64,000 nt of DNA. It comes from Falciphora oryzae. Its lineage: Eukaryota > Ascomycota > Sordariomycetes > Magnaporthales > Magnaporthaceae. Of this stretch, positions 12,146 through 22,904 are shown piece by piece; the first letter of the stretch is position 1, and the number at the start of each line of letters is the position of its first letter. Position numbers and translations under genes: made by a program. The notes beneath the pieces are model-generated. The model saw nothing but the letters and a program-made list of their open reading frames with translations, was not told the DNA's origin and searched no databases. The stretch is taken from NCBI GenBank assembly GCA_000733355.1, contig JNVV01000052.1, positions 1 to 64,000 of the forward strand, written 5' to 3'.

Positions 12146-14099
12146 AAAATACCCGTCCCTTACGGAAAGGATTAGAAATTTAAATATAAGCACTCAAAGC
12201 GCTGGAACCCTAACGTAATAATGGAATGGAAATTAAAAATAGCCAATACGACGGTAATAGCAAAGAAAGCGAACCGGTACAAAACCGCGTGCTTAGCGGA
12301 TAACCTTTTATTTACGGAAAAAATGGTCGAATACTACGAAAGGATGCTAAAAGCACACAGTTCGGTAGCAATCCAAATTAAAACGGAAAAATTAGGGCTA
12401 AACTCGTTCTTATTTAGCAAAGGCGTACCCGACGCGGCGATGCCACTGTGCGAGTACGGTAACGGATAAAGGGAAATAGCGTGGTACGTATTAACCTAAT
12501 GCGCCCGATGGGACAAATAGCGGGAAAGCACCGGGCTAGCGCAAGCAGATAGCCGAAAAGCGTATTTCGAGCTGTGGGAAATAGGGGGCATACCGTTTAA
12601 AGAAGTGGCACGCATAATGTTTCGCATAGGAAAATTATTAAATTTTAAGGCGGCTAAAAAGGTAAAAAGGGAACGCATAAGGAAAAAAGAGGAAGAGTAA
12701 CGCTACCGAGCCGAAAACGAACCGAATTAGAAAAAATTATAAAAAAGCAAACGAAAGCACCATACCCGAAAAGCGAAAAGGAAAAGAAAACTACGTAGAT
12801 ACCGACGTTACGCAACTGAGCCGTTATAGGGGGAAAACCAAGGAAATTATTAAGGGGGGTTAGCAGGAGAACGACGACGGAGGCTATTATCGTTTATATC
12901 CCGTTTTATTTTATTAAAAACGTCCTCCCGGCATTCCGATAGTATTTTGTTAAAAACGTTTTTGGTAACGTTTTGCCGAAAGGAAATTTGAAAGATACCG
13001 TGGAGTTAGCGGATTGGAAGCGGATAGCAAAAGCGAAAAAACAAACATTTACCCGTATTTTAGCCCGTTTAAAAGCCAGCTTTTTTATCCGAGTGCGATT
13101 TTCCGTGCTCCATTTAATAACGATCCTTTCGGCCCAGCCTGATATGGCTTGGCCCGGGGGCACTATGTTACCGGAGGGGGAGCGGATTAAACCCGAACCA
13201 CTAGAGGCAGCTATAATAGCGAAGGCATTCCCAAAACTAATAGGGAACGAGCGGCCAAACCCGGCGCCGGAGGGAATACCGGACCGTTTAAAAATATCCT
13301 TTAAAATACGGCAATACCCGGCGATCGCATGCTCCAAACCGGTATGGCGAACTTGGAATGAAAAGAAATGTTAGGATAAAATAAACAGCGGCCCGGAATA
13401 AAAGCGGAATACATTTTGGCAGCAATATGGACATCCGCAAACGCAGTATCGCGGTCCGCACTGGTTTTGGGCAGGGATTGCATATAGCGATGGTGGGCAC
13501 GAAAAACAACGGCAACCTGGTTTTTGGAACTAGTGGGAGGTTACCGCGACGGGAACGAAACGTTAGCGACGAAATCGCGAGCGGATACCAAAAGGGAACG
13601 ACCAACTTGAACGCAGGCACTATAAAATTAAACGTAGCCCATATAGGTGAGGCCTTTGGTAGTTGGAATTACCACGTTAGCAAAACCGGAAACGGAGCGG
13701 AAAAGAGCAGGATAAAGAGCGCTATACATAAGCTTTGTAATAGTACCAGCGCATAGCACCAGCACCGTCGATGCCGTTAGCGAAACGCTAAAGACAGCTA
13801 ACACACATTTTGCACGAGGGATTGGGAAGTTAGCCAGGCGGAATAGGAAAGACAGCGGGGCGGTAAAATATATACTATGTCGTCGTAGGAAACGCAGTTA
13901 TCGGAGACTTCGACCGCCGGCAAATACTCCGATTAACTGTACAGGCGGTAGGGCTGGGAGGTAAAGAGGAAATTAGCTATAAAACCGGGAAAGGAACGGG
14001 GCAAAGCCGCACTTACAGCTTTAATACGAGGGTTTTGAACGCCGTCGCCCAAGCCGCCGTCGCTCGAGCCGTCGCCGTCGTTTTCGTCCGCAGGCGGAG

Positions 14100-14250
14100 G
14101 GCGACTAAGAGGACGACTACCACTGCTACCACTACCACTACCACCATTGCCATTGCCATTAGCTATAGCGGCGGGAACGGCGCGGCCACCGCTAGTAGCT
14201 CCGCTGCTAGGATTGCTACCGCGACCGCCACCACCACCACCGCGGGGAGA
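14100..14250 (+). repeat. Imperfect triplet tract (ACC/GCC-rich)
   Basis: Runs of ACCACT/ACC/GCC triplets in the 3' region of the truncated LINE copy. They produce long but meaningless Thr/Ala-rich open frames. Confidence 0.6.
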
Positions 14251-14712
14251 TTTGGGAGCTTTATTTTTAGGAGCTATGTTGCAAGAGAATAGGAAACGGA
14301 GGGGAAACGAAGCGCGCGAGCAGGAACCTAAATGCAGGCAGGAGAAGAGGAAGCGCGGGCAGAAGGGCAGGATCGGAAGTGGTGGTGAAAAGAGAGCGAA
14401 AGGGAGAAAAAAAGGAAAGAAAAAGGGCCTTTTGTAGCTGGGAAAAGGAAGGCCGGTGGAGACCCGGATTCGGAGGGAAATAAAGGGAAGTTACCACTAA
14501 AAACTACAACGCACAATAACGCAGTAATAAAAAAGAGTCACCCAAATAACGCGATCCAAAAAAAAGGAGGCAACTAACAAAAAGATTAAATGCAAGCTAC
14601 AAAGGCGGACCCGAACCGTACGCGGAGTAACGGCCCCGGAAGCAGGCACCTACCAAAAGCTGAATTACCCAAAATTACGAAGCAAAACGCCGGACCCGGA
14701 GGGCCCGCCCGC

Positions 14713-14958
14713 GGCTGGGACCCGGAGCAAAGCCGGGCTAACTTACGCGAAGAAGCCACATTAGGACGCTACAATACGAGTACCAATACAAACATTCCGC
14801 TACGAGGACGAAACCCGATACTAAAGCGCTGCCCCGGTTGGGACCCGGAGCGGAGCCGGGCCAACTTACGCGGAAAAGCCATACCAGGACGCCACAATAC
14901 GAGTACCAACACAGCCGTTTCGCTACGAGGGCGAAACCCGGCACCGAAGCGCTGCCCC
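14713..14958 (+). repeat. Two tandem copies of a 123-bp unit
   Basis: Units at 14713-14835 and 14836-14958 both start GG(C/T)TGGGACCCGGAGC and contain GCCGGGC(T/C)AACTTACGCG, ATACGAGTACCAA and GAAACCCG. They end in AAGCGCTGCCCCGG. The unit occurs only once or not at all in the corresponding part of the longer LINE copy, so copy number varies within the family's 3' region. Confidence 0.75.
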
Positions 14959-15262
14959 GGCGCAACACACCCTTATTCCCTTACGTACTTTCCTTTTATT
15001 CCACTAATTACAAGGACGCTTCCACGACGGAACCCTTACAAGCAGTCGCATAAAAATAAGCAGACGGTACCACTGTTCAACACAGCAGGACCGTATACGA
15101 AGAGCAGATATAGTTTTTACTCCCAAGCTCCGAAGCGGGGGCAATACGCACCCGAGGACGAGTTTAAGGGTTTTTTACATGTAAATACTACATAGTAGAG
15201 GCACTGAGGTCTTTTACAAACATAACGGACGTATGAATATATATATATAAACAAACACCGGA

Positions 15263-15458
15263 ATTATCGCAAAAAAACGACGGAAATTGGCCGGCAAAGC
15301 TTAACGAATGCCACCCCTTTATTATGCCCCCACCTGGATCCAATTAATATTTCAGCTAACCTATCGCTACCGTATTTATTACCTAAATAAATAACCTTTG
15401 CGCATATCCGAAATAGCACTTTAATTTAATCGCCGGCCTTCCCTTTAATTTTTAGCTA
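15263..15458. other. Spacer between LINE tail and pogo element
   Basis: AT-rich sequence with no recognised frame. It is the host DNA into which the pogo element inserted, ending with the TA at 15457-15458. Confidence 0.5.
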
Positions 15459-15501
15459 ACGTGGTTCACCACCGAGTGACGCACACCACCGAGTGACGCG
15501 T
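15459..15501 (+). repeat. Left terminal inverted repeat of pogo copy 2
   Basis: About 43 bp. It matches the reverse complement of 24247-24289 with one or two differences and contains the half-site CACCGAGTGACGC twice. Confidence 0.85.
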
Positions 15502-15565
15502 TTTCCATCGCGACTCGCGTCTCCCACTTCCAACCTCAATTCCTTAACAACCACAAATAGCGTCG

Positions 15566-15943
15566 ACATCTAACGAAGCTAAAATTGTTTTTGCCATACG
15601 GGCAATCCAATCTAATCCACAATTAAGCGTGCGTTCGGCAGCCAAAATTTACGACGTTTTTAAAGCCACGCTGCGTCGCCGACGCGCTGGCCAACCTGCT
15701 CGACGCGATTGCATGCCCAACTCCCGGAAATTAACGGAATCCGAAAAGGAGGCGCTTGTTAAATACATATTCGAGCTAGATTCCCGCGCATTTCCTCCCC
15801 GGCCTTTTGGTGTTAAGGATATGGCCAACCGACTGCTCGCCGAACGCGACGCGGGCGCCGTCGGTAAAAATTGGGTCGCGAAGTTCGTTAAGCGCCGCGC
15901 AGAGCTCGGCACGCGCTGGATTCGAAAATACGACTACCAAAGG
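15566..15943 (+). pseudogene. pogo/Fot transposase, N-terminal half (HTH domains)
   Basis: The frame reads SNEAKIVFAIRAIQSNPQLS, then the psq-like helix-turn-helix (VRSAAKIYDVFKATLRRRR). The CENP-B-type DNA-binding region follows (LTESEKEALVKYIFELD, FPPRPFGVKDMANRLLAERD, VGKNWVAKFVKRR). It reaches RKYDYQR, where the helicase element's left terminal repeat begins. The start codon is not clear because an in-frame TAA lies upstream. Its continuation in the same frame is found at 22914. Confidence 0.85.
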
Positions 15944-15958
15944 TAGTCTCAGTGGCTC
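15944..15958 (+). repeat. Left terminal repeat of the helicase element
   Basis: TAGTCTCAGTGGCTC, preceded by TACCAAAGG. It is perfectly inverted at 22890-22904. Confidence 0.85.
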
Positions 15959-16474
15959 TAACTCAACCCACAAAAAGGGAACCCACCTCCGGTAGGTTGT
16001 AGCTCGCCAAATGGCTTAGTCGCAAGTCACTAGCCCGTGCACTTGTATTATAGGGCCACAAACTTTTTTTGGTTTGAGTTTAAAACCGTATGGTGATTTT
16101 CTGCCGTTAGTTTTAAAAACCTCCATACAAAACGAAAATATCAAAAAAAGCACTCCAAAATATCTTTATAAAAGCCGACTTTTACTAATCTTAAACCATA
16201 TGTTAAAAATAAGCTCGAAATTCCGCATCTAATAATGTTTTTTGTTTTTTTGCATCTCGATTATAAACACTTTTTTTAACCGCCCAAGTGCATTTTCGTT
16301 GGTTTTAGGAATCGCCTCTCCAGCGACCCCCATACCAAATTTACCATTAATGATATCCGCGGCCCCAAATTTGGAGTTAGGGATCTTTTAGCCATTAGCT
16401 CGCCCAAACAATTTGTTTTATCTGCTTACGGCCATTTCTCAAAGCAAAAACCTTGCAAATAAGCAAATTGATAA

Positions 16475-18021
16475 TGCGCCTTTCCGCCAGGTCATTGCTA
16501 AATTGTACGAGTATACTTCACGCGCACAGGATACCTTATTGCAAAAGCGGTTCTTAAAGGCTATCACTACGTCTCTTTTAAATTAGGGGGCGCCAGCGCA
16601 TCGGGAACCGCGTATTCCAAAGCCTGACCAGATCGAATGTATCCGGCGTATCGTTTACAAACTAAAAGATACAATCCTCATTGCCAAAACAGGATATAGC
16701 AAAAGCATTATGTTCCAAGCCGTATCTGTTATTAGGAATAAGCATATTACTATCCAAATCGTCCCGCTTAGCAAATTGGGGAACGAATAAGCAAAAATGG
16801 TTACAGGTTTCCCCTTCGCCAACCCCATCCTCATCGACCAAACCACACGCAAAGTACTCCATTTCCCAAATATAAATATAAAAAAAAAATATATTAACAT
16901 CCCCTTATAGGACGCAAACATTTGGAACCACCAAAAAGCGACGCAATACATATATTCTCCTCGGCCCTAAGCAAGCTACAAATTTTCGGTTTTTTTCCCT
17001 CCTCCGCTACCATGAATTTAGCCAGCACATCGCCTTTTTAGCTATCGACGAGCTCCATACCGTCCATTAGTGGAAAGATTTCCGCACGTCCTACCCTAAT
17101 TTGTATTTAATCCGAACCGCGATCCTTATAACCATCCCATTTTTTGGGTACATTATTACATTAACCGAAAAAGCAAAGGATTTTGTCCTTTCCTATGCCG
17201 GCTTCCGTTAGTTCGGCTTAAGGGAGCATTAACTCCGAATTATCCGCACGTTTATTAATAAGCCGGACATATCTATCGTTTTACAAGCTTTAGAAAAAAA
17301 CAAACTAAGCAACGACTACCAGCCTTTGTTTTTTCTTTTAAACCACGTCCGGCTATACAATTTGATCCAAAGTATCCCTAAAACTATTATTTACATAAAT
17401 AACAGGTTTAAGCTCATGGCTGCCCGCTATACTCTTTTCTAACACTTCATTTCCCAAAAAGTTAATAAGGCTACTGCAATCCGCACCATTAGCATTTACA
17501 ATTCCTTTACCCCACTAATAAATTAACGCTTTTTATATAACACGTTTAAACGCACTAATTTTTTTATTCGTATTATCCTAGCTACCGTATTTTTAGGTAT
17601 AGAAATAAATATTCTAAACGTAATACGCGTAATGCAATTTAAAGCACCGATTTCATTGGACGTATCGGATTTGTTACAACGGTTTAGCAAAGCGTCCCGA
17701 TCCGATATGGGGCAAAATACCGCTTATTTTTTTACCCCTTACTAATATTTTAACACCCAAAGCATTGCGGTCCCTAAAAAAACGAAACCTAAACGGGGCT
17801 CCAAAAAAACCCATATTTCTGCTTTATTTAACAATTTGCGCTTTAAATTAGCAAAATCTGGTACAAATACAAATGCAAACGAATTACAGTTATTTAGCTC
17901 CGATTACTTACAAATGCAATTTTCCATTCTTAACGTAAAATCCAATATAACCGGGGGACATTTATCCTCCATTACGAACGACGAAATTAACGAAAAACTA
18001 AGCATTTTTTTAAAAAAATAA
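16475..18021 (+). pseudogene. RecQ-type DEAD/DEAH helicase, degraded
   Basis: Read piecewise over two frames. An N-terminal part (FRQVIAKLYEYTSRAQDTLL) leads into REPRIPKPDQIECIRRIVYK, then a Walker A loop AKTGYSKS (16683-16706; Ser where Gly is expected). Next come a DEAH-box equivalent AIDELHTVHQ/*W (17041-17070), SYPNLYLIRTAI, and a second RecA-like lobe ending ILATVFLGIEINILNVIRVM and LLQRFSKASR (QRxGRAxR position). The C-terminal tail runs to a TAA at 18019-18021. Stops are numerous and G-to-A changes hit the nucleotide-binding loop. RecQ enzymes unwind DNA in repair. Here the gene is cargo or part of the mobility machinery of the element, which is inference. Confidence 0.7.
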
Positions 18022-19459
18022 TATAACCATTGAACCTAAAAAAATTAGCGCCGGCGCGCGAAACTAAGGGCCGAATATCCCGAAATATTTAAATTCGCTA
18101 ATACCAAGTGCTTTAGGTAGGAAATGCTCGATTTGCTGCAAAAGGTGCAACTATCTAACGTCCAGCATACACTTTATTGCAACGTATATTACTACGAACT
18201 TAAACGATTCCTTCCGGTAATAGCTATTGCGAAAAAAAACAAAAGCGTACATAAGCATACCAAAAAATAATTTATTTATAAAAAGTTAATATTATTCGCT
18301 TCCGAACTCGCAATTTACATTATCGCCCCTAACGACGACCGATAGTTTAACCTCCCCGGCGAATAAATGCTAAAACCTGCTATCGCCGTAAAATTTAATT
18401 TATCCATCAAAACATCCCGTATAGCCATCCGGGATATCCACGACCTGTACCAACGGGTACCGGCCATCGGGGGGGATATATACTAGCACTAGTTGGAAGC
18501 TTACGGCCAACTACTAGTACAAAAATGCGAAGCTATTAAAGCTAAAGGCATAGCAATATACGCCGAATACCAAACTAACAAACGCAAAAAGATCGACGTC
18601 GGGGCTTTATAGCTTAAAAAGGCAACCGTAAAAAAAAAACGTACTTTAATATCTTTAAAAAACCCCGAACCATCGGCCTCATTTAAAAAACGATAATTTT
18701 ACCAGCGATTGCTATATTTAATAGGCCTTTATCCAAAAAGCGATTGTACGGCCTATTAAACCTTATCCCAATCCTTATAAATTTAAAAGCTAGCCTAATT
18801 CCTATTCGTTTGCTCCATTATTTTCGTTCCCCCCTAAATAATATCCCCGGTCGCCCTCCCGATTTTCGATAATTATATTAACTACCCCCTTTTTGGCATT
18901 TGCTAGCCCTTGCTGGGAAAAAATATTAACGGGCCGCACGATAGTACGGTTAAAAGCTTTTAGTTTGCTATTATATATATATTTGATCCCGTTTGCGAAT
19001 AATGCCGGGGCGTCGAACTCGGAATCCTGCTTCGCCTGGTCGTATCTACTGCCCCATCCATTATTAACAAATAAATACGCATATTACATAACGTTTTGTT
19101 TAATAAACGCTACGGTATATTTGGCATTATTATATTAGCTAAACGCAAATTTTAATGCTTTGCGTATTACTGCTCCCAAAGGTCCAAAGGCAACGCAATC
19201 TTTAAACGTAGCCCAAATATCGTAAGTCGAATTCTTATTGTATTTGATATCGAAAAAAAACGCCTTATTAAAATGCTTAATAGCGAAATCGATAACTTTA
19301 AATCCACTACCAGCCGTAATGCAACGAACAAAGCCTAACCGAAAAATAGCTATGTGGAATAGCTCGTCTGTAACTTCTGGATATATAAGCTAAATTAAAT
19401 ATAGCATTTCTAAACCGTAATTTTTAACTTTACACCTATAAAAAAAAACAAAAAAAGGA
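18022..19459. other. AT-rich interior of the helicase element, no gene recognised
   Basis: Short open stretches on both strands, for example plus 18893-19138 and minus about 18830-19140. All are broken by stops and match no family I recognise. Confidence 0.4.
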
Positions 19460-20530
19460 ATATATTGTTAAAAAATACTAAAATCCCCTTATCGTATAGC
19501 TTCGTTAACAATCCAAAGCAGCTATATAGCCTAAAAGTACCGACTTTGTAACCGGAAAGGGATATTAACGGGACTGTTCGTATTAGGGTTCCGTCCTATA
19601 ATAGCAAATGCTAAAAACGTTTCCTTATCGACCCTAGTTTGGAAAAATTCGATATATTCCGGGGAAGCGGAAGCAAACGCTTTTTATACGGCGGATGGGA
19701 TAAATCCTTGCCCTTTAGGGAGTTTGCCATCCTTTTAAAATACGCTTATACTTATAGCAAAAACGCGTACACGGTAGCTATTTTAAAAGAATCGAAGCGC
19801 GTAATAAAACTTTAGTTTGGAATTAAATATTTTTTAACTACGGCCGAAGCCCAGGATATCGGCCTTAACTAAAAGATAAAACTCTTTCCAAACGTAGTGG
19901 ATAAAATTAATTTGGACGTGGAAAAAGGTAGGGATTGGAAAAAGCTATTGCTTGCGGTTAAAAAGTATAATACATTCGATATTAGCGGATCAAATATATC
20001 TAATAAAGGATATTATTTTTTAATCGCTATAAAGTAGGATAAAGACGTTGTTATAATCAAATGTGCCGGGTTTAAAACTTAAAATCCCTTAAAAAAGTTA
20101 TTTATAAACTCGAAAAACACCGCCAAACTCGCCCTCGCTTTCCATAATAGCTAAGGTTTAGATAATATAAAACTTTAAAGTATTAACACGAAAAACGTTA
20201 GGGAATTGGCAAGTAAAAAACCTGTCGGCATATATGCCTTTAAAAAGGTGGTGCAGCACCCCATACCGGAAAAGGTATTAAAAGCACATCGGTTTCGCAA
20301 TAAAAGGGGCTAACATATATAGGCCTCGAAACCACTCCAATTTAAACGGCATTATAGCATGCCATTGTAATTAGGTATAACGGACGATATCGGGGCTCCC
20401 GATAGCAAAGCAAATGGTAATATTTCGCATAACGTCTTTACGGCCCTGTCCAAAATTTTGGACACGGTCCATAAAGTTAAAGTTGTCGTAAACAAATGTT
20501 AAATTAGGGTCAAAGGCAATACGCTAGATA
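19460..20530 (+). pseudogene. Decayed coding frame of unknown family inside the helicase element
   Basis: One frame stays largely open across about 1 kb with isolated TAA/TAG codons. It looks protein-like: GTVRIRVPSYNSK, FLIDPSLEKFDIFRGSGSK, FLYGGWDKSLPFREFAILL, YSKNAYTVAILKESK, NVVDKINLDVEKGRDWKKLL and ILDTVHKVKVVVNKC. I do not recognise the family. The pattern of point stops without many frameshifts suggests RIP of a once intact gene. It could be the missing mobility gene of the element. Confidence 0.4.
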
Positions 20531-20600
20531 TTCTTTTATAAAAAAAAGCATATTAATACAAAAGATAAAATCGGTTATTATTTAGTTAGCAAACATACTA

Positions 20601-21388
20601 ACGTGGTTCATAAGCGAGTCGCGCATATAAGCGAGTCGTGCATTTTAAAATCCCATACTGGGCGCGGTTTTTTTCAACGAAATAACTCGCCCAATTTATA
20701 ATTAAATCTTACCAAAATTTAATATGTTATATTTAACTATATAACCGATTTTATAATTATTTTTCCAGATTTTTATTAGCGTGGTTTACAAGCGAGTGGG
20801 CCACACAAGCGAGTGGGCTAGGTGCAAAATGCGTATTAAACGGCGTTTTTTTTTCGATTAAATAACTCGCCCAATTTACGCTTAAATTTTACCAAATTTG
20901 GGGAGGTTATATTTAACTAAATAGGGAATTTAATTTAATTTTCTTCGATTTTTACTATTACTCTTTTTGTGTTAGTGCGCAACACTGTGTAATACACTGT
21001 GGAAAATATGAAATTAACCCTAAAAGGGTAATGATAAAAATCGAAGAAAATTAAATTAAATTCCCTATTTAGTTGAATATAACCTCCCCAAATTTGGTAA
21101 AATTTAAGCGTAAATTGGGCGAGTTATTTAATCGAAAAAAAAACGCCGTTTAATACGCATTTTGCACCTAGCCCACTCGCTTGTGTGGCCCACTCGCTTG
21201 TAAACCACGCTAATAAAAATCTGGAAAAATAATTATAAAATCGGTTATATAGTTAAATATAACATATTAAATTTTGGTAAAATTTAATTATAAATTGGGC
21301 GAGTTATTTCGTTGAAAAAAACCGCGCCCAGTATGGGATTTTAAAATGCACGACTCGCTTATATGCGCGACTCGCTTATAAACCACGT
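20601..21388. mobile_element. Foldback MITE (outer palindrome) of the pogo family
   Basis: The outer arms, 20601-20776 and 21213-21388, are near-perfect inverted copies. They start ACGTGGTTCATAAGCGAGT and are flanked by TA (20599-20600 and 21389-21390). The doubled half-site ATAAGCGAGTCG(C/T)GC is present. The arms differ at single bases (for example AATCTTACC against AATTTTACC), so they are not an exact assembly duplication. A second palindromic MITE sits exactly at the centre. Without it the outer element would be about 355 bp and non-coding, probably mobilised by a pogo transposase. Confidence 0.8.
20779..21210. mobile_element. Foldback MITE (inner palindrome) inserted at the centre of the outer one
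   Basis: The arms start GCGTGGTTTACAAGCGAGTG, with TA on both sides (20777-20778 and 21211-21212), and pair to about 20967/21021 around a loop of some 53 bp. Both inner and outer MITEs share internal blocks such as ATAACTCGCCCAATTTA and GGTTATATTTAACTA or close forms of them, so they are one family. The inner terminal repeat is almost identical to that of pogo copy 1 (2680-3159). Confidence 0.8.
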
Positions 21389-21499
21389 TATAGCCTTATC
21401 AATTATAAAAATCATTTGGTTTTTAATAACCCTATAGGAAAAGTTAACCCCAAACTTTAAAAAGACATTTATCACCCGTTGCGGAACGCCACTGTTCAT

Positions 21500-22546
21500 T
21501 TAATAAATCCCAAAAACCCGCCCTAAATAGTTGCTTTTTTTAAGCGCCCGCGCGTGTGCCATAATACTTGCAATCATATAACGGGGGCCAAGGTTTGTGG
21601 CTATAGTTGTTACCGCCCCTCCAAATGTTGCTGCCCCTTCAGGTGTCGCTGCCCCTTTAGGTGTCGCTGCCCCTCCAAAGGTCGCTGCCACTCCAGGGGT
21701 CGCCGCCCCACCTAAAGTAACTGTCCCCCCTAAGGTCGCCGCCCTTTTAAGTATAGGTTTGGGGGTTTAACGGTTAAAGCCATAAAAATCCCAATCGGCT
21801 CGGGTATTAATCATAATAGTAGTAAGCAACTAGTTAAATAAGGGCGCATGTTTTTAAAAGCGGGAATCGCATTGCAACAGCTGGTTTTGTACCCAAAAAA
21901 CGTCGCAAATGTTTTTAGCGGTGTAAAAGGCGTCTCCTTTACTAAACTGTACCGGGTCGAAATTGTCGAACGGGCTAAACGCGGCAAAGGCGTTAAGCTT
22001 TCAGCGGATAAAAGCGTAGTACGTATTTAAAGGCGCGCTTTCGCCGTCAAGCAAGATCTAGATGCCAATTTCGGAAAAAGCATGCTGAACGTCGGGGTTT
22101 TGCAAACAGGAGCGGAGTTGGGAAAGGCGAAATCCATTGCGTCTGCCATCGGTGCGACGCTAACACGCCCATTGTTTGAAAAATTTGGGGAACGAAGATT
22201 GTGGCTTTAAACTGCGCCAAAATTGCAGCGTTTCTTGTACCAGGTCATAGGTCGGGGAATCGGGCTCTTTTAGGGGGTCGGAATCGTCGTCAGATGGATA
22301 GGAATGGCGGGGCTTTTGGAGGGACGCGGGGGCCCCTAAACGGCGAGCTGTTTGTAGGCGGGAATTCCGCGCCGCTGAAGGTGAATCGAAAGCAGCCGGC
22401 CGAGGCGTTAAATAGGGGAAAAAGTTCGAAGGCGTATCATTGCCGTCGCCTTCGTCGTCGGAGTCGGAGTCGGAATCGGAGTCGGCCGGTAGGAGAGGTG
22501 GGGATGTTGCCAAAATCGTGAGATCCGATGTGGGAAACGTGGCATT
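21500..22546 (-). pseudogene. Decayed minus-strand frame with Asp/Ser run and AATPxG repeats
   Basis: The frame opens near 22546 and shows an acidic tract (ADSDSDSDSDDEGDGND), a Pro/Ser-rich part and a short conserved-looking segment (QETLQFWRSLKPQSSFPKFFKQWAC). A stop follows, then further open stretches (NAFAAFSPFDNFDPVQF) reach a repeat region and PRYMIASIMAHARALKKSNYLGRVFGIY before a stop at 21500-21502. There are several in-frame stops. I do not recognise the family. The end composition is GC-richer than the element's middle, so it may be a separately acquired gene. Confidence 0.45.
21610..21750 (-). repeat. Short tandem repeat, 15/18-bp units
   Basis: Units of the form GTCGCTGCCCCTCCAAAG on the plus strand, read on the minus strand as (A)ATPxG/ATFGGA peptide repeats within the frame 21500-22546. 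The units vary and there are no unique spacers, so this is not a CRISPR array. Confidence 0.7.
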
Positions 22547-22889
22547 AGGAGCCGGTTGCGGCGGTTAATCGGAAAGGAAAGCCGGTAATAAAGAAAGAGA
22601 AAAAGGAGACGACATAGCGATAACGCCCAAAATTTCGATTTTCGTAAGCGCAAATTCTAAATAGAAACCGGTAGGCACGAATTGCGTAATGTGGTGGAGG
22701 AAAAGAGAATGGTAATTTTGGTAGATTGGAAGCTGGGTGGGATTTCAAAATCGCATGCCACTTTTCGCACTATGCGACCTCAGACCAGATGGCGGCGAAG
22801 TTGTGTGGGGATTGTGATTGGCTGAATTAATAATGTGGCTGGATGTGGAGAAAAAGTAACTTGTGTGACTTTCGCCCCTCATCTGGTCT

Positions 22890-22904
22890 GAGCCACTGAG
22901 ACTA
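22890..22904 (-). repeat. Right terminal repeat of the helicase element
   Basis: Reads TAGTCTCAGTGGCTC on the minus strand and is followed by TACCAAAGG. Just inside, the segment CTCAGACCAGATG(A/G) recurs in inverted form at about 22772-22802 and 22862-22891, giving a subterminal stem. Confidence 0.85.

Larger units (their letters stand above)
12146..15262 (+). mobile_element. 5'-truncated second copy of the same LINE
   Basis: It begins inside ORF2 (WKLKIANTTVIAKKANRYKTACLADN..., from about 12221), carries the Cys-domain segment (IQIKTEKLGLNSFLFSKGVPDAAMPLCEYG), and continues through a 3' region parallel to 9841-12145. It ends in an AT repeat (GAATATATATATATAAAC) near 15235-15262. Start codons and reading frame are lost upstream, as expected for incomplete target-primed reverse transcription. 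In the Cys cluster CECGSG has become CEYGNG. The 5' junction is approximate. Confidence 0.65.
15944..22904. mobile_element. 6.96-kb element with 15-bp terminal repeats, carrying a dead RecQ-like helicase
   Basis: The ends are perfect 15-bp inverted repeats, TAGTCTCAGTGGCTC at 15944-15958 and its complement at 22890-22904. They are flanked by the direct repeat TACCAAAGG (15935-15943 and 22905-22913), a 9-bp target duplication. Removing the element plus one duplicate joins two halves of a transposase frame exactly. Inside are a RecQ-like helicase pseudogene (+), an unassigned decayed frame (+), a nested palindrome, and a minus-strand decayed frame. No transposase of its own was recognised. A 9-bp duplication is usual for Mutator-like elements, while hAT elements give 8. 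The superfamily is unresolved. Confidence 0.75.

Noticed and set aside
20599..21390. Palindrome as a pure assembly artefact
   Set aside because: The arms differ at single bases and each palindrome level has its own TA flanks and family-specific terminal repeats, which an artefact would not create.
21610..21750. CRISPR-like or minisatellite array
   Set aside because: Short degenerate units without unique spacers, lying within a reading frame; the organism is a fungus.
15944..22904. Clear assignment of the helicase element to hAT
   Set aside because: The duplication is 9 bp with symmetrical ends, whereas hAT elements give 8 bp, and no hAT transposase was seen. I left the superfamily open.
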